Positions 60,292 to 64,000 of a stretch of DNA of 64,000 nucleotides are shown piece after piece. Origin of the DNA: Nocardiopsis ganjiahuensis DSM 45031 (lineage in GTDB: Bacteria; Actinomycetota; Actinomycetes; Streptosporangiales; Streptosporangiaceae); assembly GCF_000341085.1 (NCBI RefSeq), contig NZ_ANBA01000009.1, positions 248,001-312,000 of the forward strand, given 5' to 3'. A model generated the notes under the pieces. The model ran no database searches. It was not told the DNA's origin and was given only the letters and a program-made list of their open reading frames with translations. Position numbers and translations under genes: made by a program. Each line of letters starts with the position of its first letter. Position 1 is the stretch's first letter.

Positions 60292-61341
60292 ATGCGCGCA
60301 GTCGTGTTCGAGAACTACGGGGAGTTCCCTTCGCTCACCGAGGTCGCCAAGCCCGAGCCGGGCCCCGGCGAGGTCCTCCTCCGGGTCGCGGGTGCCGGGG
60401 CCTGCCACTCCGACATCACCGTGTACCGGGTGTTCCAGGAGGGGCAGACGGGGGCGCAGAAACCGCCGTTCGTCCTGGGGCACGAGAACGCGGGCTGGGT
60501 GGAGTCGCTCGGCAGCGGGGTGAGCGAACGGGTCGAGGTCGGCGCCGCCTACATGGTGTACGGACCGATCGGCTGCCAGCACTGCCGCAAGTGCGCCGTG
60601 GGCCTGGAGACCTACTGCGAGAACGCGGCGACCATGCCCTACGCGGCGGTGGGGCTGGGCCGCAACGGCGGTATGGCCGAGTACATGACCGTCCCCGAGC
60701 GGCACCTCATCCCGCTGGGCGACGCCGACCCGGTGGCAGCCGCGCCGCTGGCCGACGCCGGACTGACCCCCTACCACGCGATCAAACAGGCCCTGCCGCA
60801 CCTCGACGGCGGCGGCCGGTACGCGCTGGTGATCGGCCTGGGCGGGCTCGGGCAGATCGGGGTGCAGATCCTGCGGGCCCTGAGCGGCGCGACGGTGATC
60901 GCCACCGACGTCAAGGAGGAGGCGCGGGCCCGGGCCGAGGCCAACGGCGCGATCACGGTGGGCGCCGGGGAGGGACAGGCCGAGCAGATCCGCGAGCTCA
61001 CCGGGGGCCGGGGCGCGGACGCGGTCTTCGACTTCGTGGGCGCGGAGCCGACGGTGTCGACGGCCGCGGCCAGTGTGGCCCAGGGCGGCCGGGTGAGCGT
61101 CGTCGGTATCGCGGGCGGCACCCACGAGTTCTCGTTCTTCACCAACCCGTACGAGTCGCACCTGACCAACACCTACTGGGGCTCGGTGGGCGAGCTGTGG
61201 GAGGTGGTGGACATGTACAAGGCGGGGCAGATCCGGCCGGACATCGAGCGGTTCTCCATGGACGACGCCCTGGAGGCGTACCGGAAGCTGGAGGCGGGCG
61301 AGGTCAACGGACGTGCGGTCGTGGTGCCCAACGAGCGCTGA
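60292..61341 (+). CDS. Zinc-dependent alcohol dehydrogenase (MDR family)
   Basis: 349-aa medium-chain dehydrogenase. The catalytic zinc site is GACHSD with GHENAG. The structural zinc loop GCQHCRKCAVGLETYC has the four-Cys pattern. GLGGLGQIGVQILRALSGATVIATD is the NAD(P)-binding fold, with Asp at its end suggesting NAD preference. IAGGTHEFSFFTNPYESHLTNTYWGSVGELWEVVDMYKAGQI matches bacterial NAD-linked aryl/alkyl alcohol dehydrogenases. The ATG at 60292 has GGGAGGAG upstream. The exact substrate is unknown. Confidence 0.92.
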   Translation: MRAVVFENYGEFPSLTEVAKPEPGPGEVLLRVAGAGACHSDITVYRVFQEGQTGAQKPPFVLGHENAGWVESLGSGVSERVEVGAAYMVYGPIGCQHCRKCAVGLETYCENAATMPYAAVGLGRNGGMAEYMTVPERHLIPLGDADPVAAAPLADAGLTPYHAIKQALPHLDGGGRYALVIGLGGLGQIGVQILRALSGATVIATDVKEEARARAEANGAITVGAGEGQAEQIRELTGGRGADAVFDFVGAEPTVSTAAASVAQGGRVSVVGIAGGTHEFSFFTNPYESHLTNTYWGSVGELWEVVDMYKAGQIRPDIERFSMDDALEAYRKLEAGEVNGRAVVVPNER

Positions 61342-61365
61342 TCCGCCGCCCGTTCCCCCCTGTTC

Positions 61366-61923
61366 TCAGGCCGTCCGGCCCGCCCGTTCCCGGGCGTGGT
61401 GCCGGGCGGCCTTCGCGCGGTTGCCGCAGCCCGACATGGAGCACCAGCGGCGGGTGCCGTTCTTCGAGGTGTCGAAGAAGTGCAGGACGCAGCCGGGGTT
61501 GGCGCAGCCGCGGATGCGGTCGGGGCGTTCCCTCAGGTCGAGGAAGTCGGCGGCGGCGGTCCAGGCGGGCCCCCACGAGGGGGCGTCGAACTCGACGGTG
61601 CTGGCGGGGGCGCCCCGGTCGAGGCGGCGGCGCACGCTGCCGTGCGCCAGGACCGCGTTGAGGTCGGCGGCGGCCTCGGGGTCGCGGGGGTCCTCCAGCA
61701 GGCGGGCGAGGGCGCTGCGGGTGCTCAGGAGGTGGTCGAGCGCGGTGGGGCCGGCCTCGAACCGGGGGGCGAGTCCGCTCTCGTCGAGCCACTGGGCCAG
61801 GCCGTCGAGGGAGTCGAGCAGGTCGTGGTGCTCGGTACCGGCGACCCAGCGGGTGTTGAGCAGGTCCACAGCGACGGGTTCCCCCGTGAGCGGCCGTTGC
61901 CGAACCGTTTCCCTCGCCGCCAT
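61366..61923 (-). CDS. CGNR zinc-finger regulator (ABATE domain)
   Basis: 185-aa stress-type regulator. The N-terminal ABATE domain (LTGEPVAVDLLNTRWVAGTEHHDLLDSLDGLAQWLDESGLAP) is followed by a C-terminal treble-clef zinc ribbon with the CGNR signature: RGCANPGCVLHFFDTSKNGTRRWCSMSGCGNRAKAARHHAR. Four Cys bind zinc, and CGNR contacts DNA. The ATG at 61923 is preferred for its GGAGGGCCG site. It is divergent from the VOC/flavin-oxidase pair, over a region with three copies of a TTGA-CGGTT motif. Confidence 0.9.
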   Translation of the reverse strand: MAARETVRQRPLTGEPVAVDLLNTRWVAGTEHHDLLDSLDGLAQWLDESGLAPRFEAGPTALDHLLSTRSALARLLEDPRDPEAAADLNAVLAHGSVRRRLDRGAPASTVEFDAPSWGPAWTAAADFLDLRERPDRIRGCANPGCVLHFFDTSKNGTRRWCSMSGCGNRAKAARHHARERAGRTA

Positions 61924-62010
61924 CGGCCCTCCTTCGCGCATCGTTTTGGCTGGTCGCTTCCCCTGGCCGGACGGACACGGGGTGCCGGGAGCCTACCAAG
62001 CCCCCACCTT

Positions 62011-62082
62011 GTAACCCTTCAACTGATTTTGAGCGGTTGACTCGAACTCATTCTAACCCCTAAAGTCTTTTTGAACGGTTAC
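62011..62082. promoter_or_regulatory. Repeated motif in the CGNR/VOC divergent region
   Basis: GTAACCCTTCAA (62011-62022) is the inverted form of TTGAACGGTTAC (62071-62082) with one mismatch. A third, direct copy TTGAGCGGTTGAC lies at 62029-62041. It is the only AT-rich patch between the genes. It is a candidate binding array for the CGNR protein. Confidence 0.55.
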
Positions 62083-62123
62083 GCCATCAGGAGTCGCCGT
62101 CCCCTCGAGAGAAGAGGCCTGCC

Positions 62124-62576
62124 ATGGCACCGTCCCGACTGACCACCGGCCACGTCGGACTGAACGTCACCGACCTCGAGCGCTCACTCGACTTCTACAC
62201 GCGCGTCCTGGGCTTCGAGGTCATGGGCGAGAGCCGCGAGGAGGGCCGCGAGTACGCCTTCCTCGGCCACGACGGAACACTCCTGCTCACCCTGTGGCAG
62301 CAGAGCGGCGAAGGGTTCCGCACCGACACCGCCGGACTCCACCACCTCTCCTTCCAGGTGGAGACGGTCGAGGAGGTCCGCCGTGCGGAGGCCGCGCTCC
62401 TGGAGACCGCCGTGGAGTTCGCCTACGACGGTGTGGTGCCGCACGGCGAGGGGGCGGCCTCGGGCGGGATCTTCTTCCACGACCCCGACGGCATCCGGCT
62501 GGAGATCTACGCGCCCTCGGGCGCGGAGGGAGCCGAGGCCCCGACGGAGTCCGCCCCCACCTGCGGTTTCTTCTAG
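62124..62576 (+). CDS. VOC-family lactoylglutathione-lyase-like protein
   Basis: 150-aa protein with a full VOC pattern: TTGHVGLNVTDLERSLDFYTRVLGFEVMGES, YAFLGHDGTLLLTLWQQS, HHLSFQVETVEEVRRAEAALLE and FFHDPDGIRLEIYAPSG. The His in GHVGLNV, His in LHHLSF and Glu in LEIY are the expected metal ligands, so this one may be an active metalloenzyme. It is paired with the downstream flavin-oxidase-like gene and faces the CGNR regulator. Confidence 0.87.
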   Translation: MAPSRLTTGHVGLNVTDLERSLDFYTRVLGFEVMGESREEGREYAFLGHDGTLLLTLWQQSGEGFRTDTAGLHHLSFQVETVEEVRRAEAALLETAVEFAYDGVVPHGEGAASGGIFFHDPDGIRLEIYAPSGAEGAEAPTESAPTCGFF

Positions 62577-62686
62577 GACGTCCGTTCTTCTAGGGCACCC
62601 GGCAGTCCCGGCAGAACCGGACCACAGGTCCCGGCTGCGGGACCTGACCGCAGGACCGAGCCGCAGGACGAGGAAGGGAACGGGAC

Positions 62687-63610
62687 ATGAGCGGTTACCA
62701 CCGCGGGGAACTGGAGGTCCAGCGGAGGGCGGGCCTGTCCGAACGGGCCTCCCACACCGCCAGGGCGGTACGCGGGGAGATCCCCGCCGTCGCCGCCGAC
62801 TTCCTCGCCGCGCAACCGCTGCTCGTGGTGGGCGCCGCCGACGCCGCGGGGGCCCTGTGGTGCTCCGTACTCACCGGGCCGCCCGGGTTCATGCGCGTCC
62901 ACGGCCGACACGTACTCGACGTCGCCGCCCTGCCCCGCGGCGGCGACCCGCTGGCCGGGGTGTTCGGCAGGGAACCGCTGCAGGTCGGCACCGTGGCGAT
63001 CGAACCGGCACGGCGGCGCCGGATGCGGGTGAACGGCACCGCGTACCCGGCCCCGGACCGGCAGGGCTGGCGGCTGCGGACCGAGCAGGTGTACGCCAAC
63101 TGCCCCAAGTACATCCAGAAGCGCACACTGGAGCCGGACACGGACCCTTCGGCGAACGCGACGCCTCCGGAGGCCGGGGTGCGGCTGACCGGGGCCCAGC
63201 GCGCCCTGCTCGCGTCGGCGGACACCTTCTTCATCACCACCGCCGACGACGCCGGGGCCGCCGACACCAACCACCGCGGCGGCAACCCCGGGTTCGTGCG
63301 CGTCCACTCCCCCACCCTGCTGAGTTGGCCCGACTACGCCGGGAACGCCATGTTCGGCACCCTCGGCAACCTGCACGTGAACCCGAGGGCCGGGTTGCTG
63401 GTGCCGGACTGGACGAACGGCGGCCTGCTCCAGCTCACCGGCACCGCCCGCGTGCTGTGGGGCGAGGGACCGGAGGGCCGGAACGTGGAGTTCGAGGTCG
63501 AACGGGTGGTGGCCACCACGGCCGGCGGGCTGCGCGCCGGGAGCCCGCCCGAGTACTCCCGGGCCAACCCCGCCGTCGACGCCCCCGCTCCCGCCGCCCC
63601 CGCGGGCTGA
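62687..63610 (+). CDS. Pyridoxamine 5'-phosphate oxidase-like FMN-binding protein
   Basis: 307-aa protein with two split-barrel modules. The first (about 35-140) has LLVVGAADAAGALWCSVLTGPPGF and RRRRMRVNGTAYP; EQVYANCPKYIQKRTLEP joins to the second (about 180-290): DTFFITTADDAGAADTNHRGGNPGFVRV and AMFGTLGNLHVNPRAGLLVPDW. This is the arrangement of the COG3576-type flavin proteins often fused to ferredoxin reductases. The ferredoxin-reductase part is absent. It probably forms an operon with the VOC gene 110 bases upstream. Substrate unknown. Confidence 0.83.
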   Translation: MSGYHRGELEVQRRAGLSERASHTARAVRGEIPAVAADFLAAQPLLVVGAADAAGALWCSVLTGPPGFMRVHGRHVLDVAALPRGGDPLAGVFGREPLQVGTVAIEPARRRRMRVNGTAYPAPDRQGWRLRTEQVYANCPKYIQKRTLEPDTDPSANATPPEAGVRLTGAQRALLASADTFFITTADDAGAADTNHRGGNPGFVRVHSPTLLSWPDYAGNAMFGTLGNLHVNPRAGLLVPDWTNGGLLQLTGTARVLWGEGPEGRNVEFEVERVVATTAGGLRAGSPPEYSRANPAVDAPAPAAPAG

Positions 63611-63655
63611 CCGGCGCGTCCCGCGCCCCCGTCGATTCACCGCGGGGTGGCCCGG

Positions 63656-64000
63656 TCACCACCAGTAGACGGGATAGGGGCGGCCGGAGACGCGGTTGCC
63701 GACCAGGCCGACCAGGACCAGTACCGCGGCCGCCGCGGCGAGCAGGCCCGTGAAGGGCCAGAACGCGGGTGCCTCCAGGGCGACGATGAGCGCGGTGGCC
63801 GCGGCCGGTGAGTGCGGGGTGCGGGCCAGGGTCATCACGCCCAGGGCCAGACCCCCGGCGACGGCGGCCGCCCACAGTCCGGGGGCGGCGACGAGAAGGA
63901 CGGCGAAACCGGTCAGCGCGGACAGCAGCTGTCCGCCCACCACACTGCGGGGTTGGGCCAACGGCAGGGCCGGGGCGCCGGCGACCAGGGCCATGCTCGC
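63656..64000 (-). CDS. HPP-family membrane protein, 5' end outside the window
   Basis: Minus-strand frame open to the right edge, giving about 114 residues with at least three hydrophobic helices. ALVAGAPALPLAQPRSVVGGQLLSALTGFAVLL matches the HPP-family motif PxxPLAQPRxxxGGHxxSA. ARTPHSPAAATALIVAL is the second conserved segment, where HPP proteins have xHPPAGA. The family includes nitrite transporters of plants and cyanobacteria and many bacterial proteins of unknown role. The C-terminus ends GRPYPVYWW. The start lies beyond position 64000. Confidence 0.82.
   Translation of the reverse strand, partial: ASMALVAGAPALPLAQPRSVVGGQLLSALTGFAVLLVAAPGLWAAAVAGGLALGVMTLARTPHSPAAATALIVALEAPAFWPFTGLLAAAAAVLVLVGLVGNRVSGRPYPVYWW

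Noticed and set aside
1-64000. tRNA, rRNA or tmRNA genes
   Set aside because: I saw no cloverleaf with a TTCGA-type arm or rRNA-like stretch on either strand; a dedicated RNA search could still find a small RNA.

Overview
The window is high-GC DNA with actinomycete features: GTG and TTG starts, chains of 4-base stop/start overlaps, F420-type oxidoreductases, DUF5753 helix-turn-helix and RsbW-like ATPase genes, PadR and CGNR regulators, and a HAIR (HspR) operator. A filamentous actinobacterium of the Nocardiopsis/Streptomonospora type fits best. The genus is inference from gene content and sequence style only.

Layout. 1-2.9 kb: two binding-protein lipoproteins of ABC importers (sulfonate/nitrate type, cut by the left edge, and MetQ), whose upstream regions share a CTAC-N7-GTAG dyad, then a divergent Hsp20-like gene behind a perfect HAIR element. 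2.9-7.4 kb: a five-gene sugar-acid operon (FadR/DgoR-type regulator, galactonate dehydratase, SMP-30 lactonase, PfkB sugar-acid kinase, KDPG/KDPGal aldolase) divergent from a xylulokinase gene. 9-26.7 kb: mostly housekeeping and accessory metabolism (two aldo-keto reductases in the window as a whole, a ClpC-type unfoldase, secreted GH5 and GH114 hydrolases, an LLM oxidoreductase, SDR, PQQ-like propeller membrane protein, MFS symporter plus PLP decarboxylase, K+ channel).

26.7-49.3 kb is the defence and accessory region. It holds a complete type I-E CRISPR-Cas operon on the minus strand (cas3-cas8e-cse2-cas7e-cas5e-cas6e-cas1-cas2), three arrays with the same 29-nt repeat (64, 11 and 25 repeats), a two-repeat mini-array and a degenerate relic upstream of cas3: 98 regular spacers in all. 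Repeat polarity, leaders and degenerate ends agree that all three main arrays are read leftwards, with leaders at their right ends. Between arrays 3 and 4 lie a GntR/NUDIX pair and a plus-strand cassette (DUF5753 regulator, HATPase, membrane-anchored protein, small overlapping ORFs). The cassette ends in a 49-residue peptide gene translationally coupled to a PIMT-like O-methyltransferase that carries the C-terminal extension seen in RiPP-associated enzymes. This looks like an imiditide-type (aspartimide) RiPP cassette and is the most promising find.

49.5-64 kb: an orphan murG, then many small regulator/enzyme pairs: TetR with VOC and hydrolase genes behind twin operators, PadR with an FAD monooxygenase, an ECF sigma factor with a SnoaL-like tail, a VOC/DHA2-MFS pair, an aldo-keto reductase, a zinc alcohol dehydrogenase, a CGNR regulator facing a VOC/flavin-oxidase pair, and an HPP membrane protein cut by the right edge. 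The operators proposed here were read by eye as dyads and are untested.
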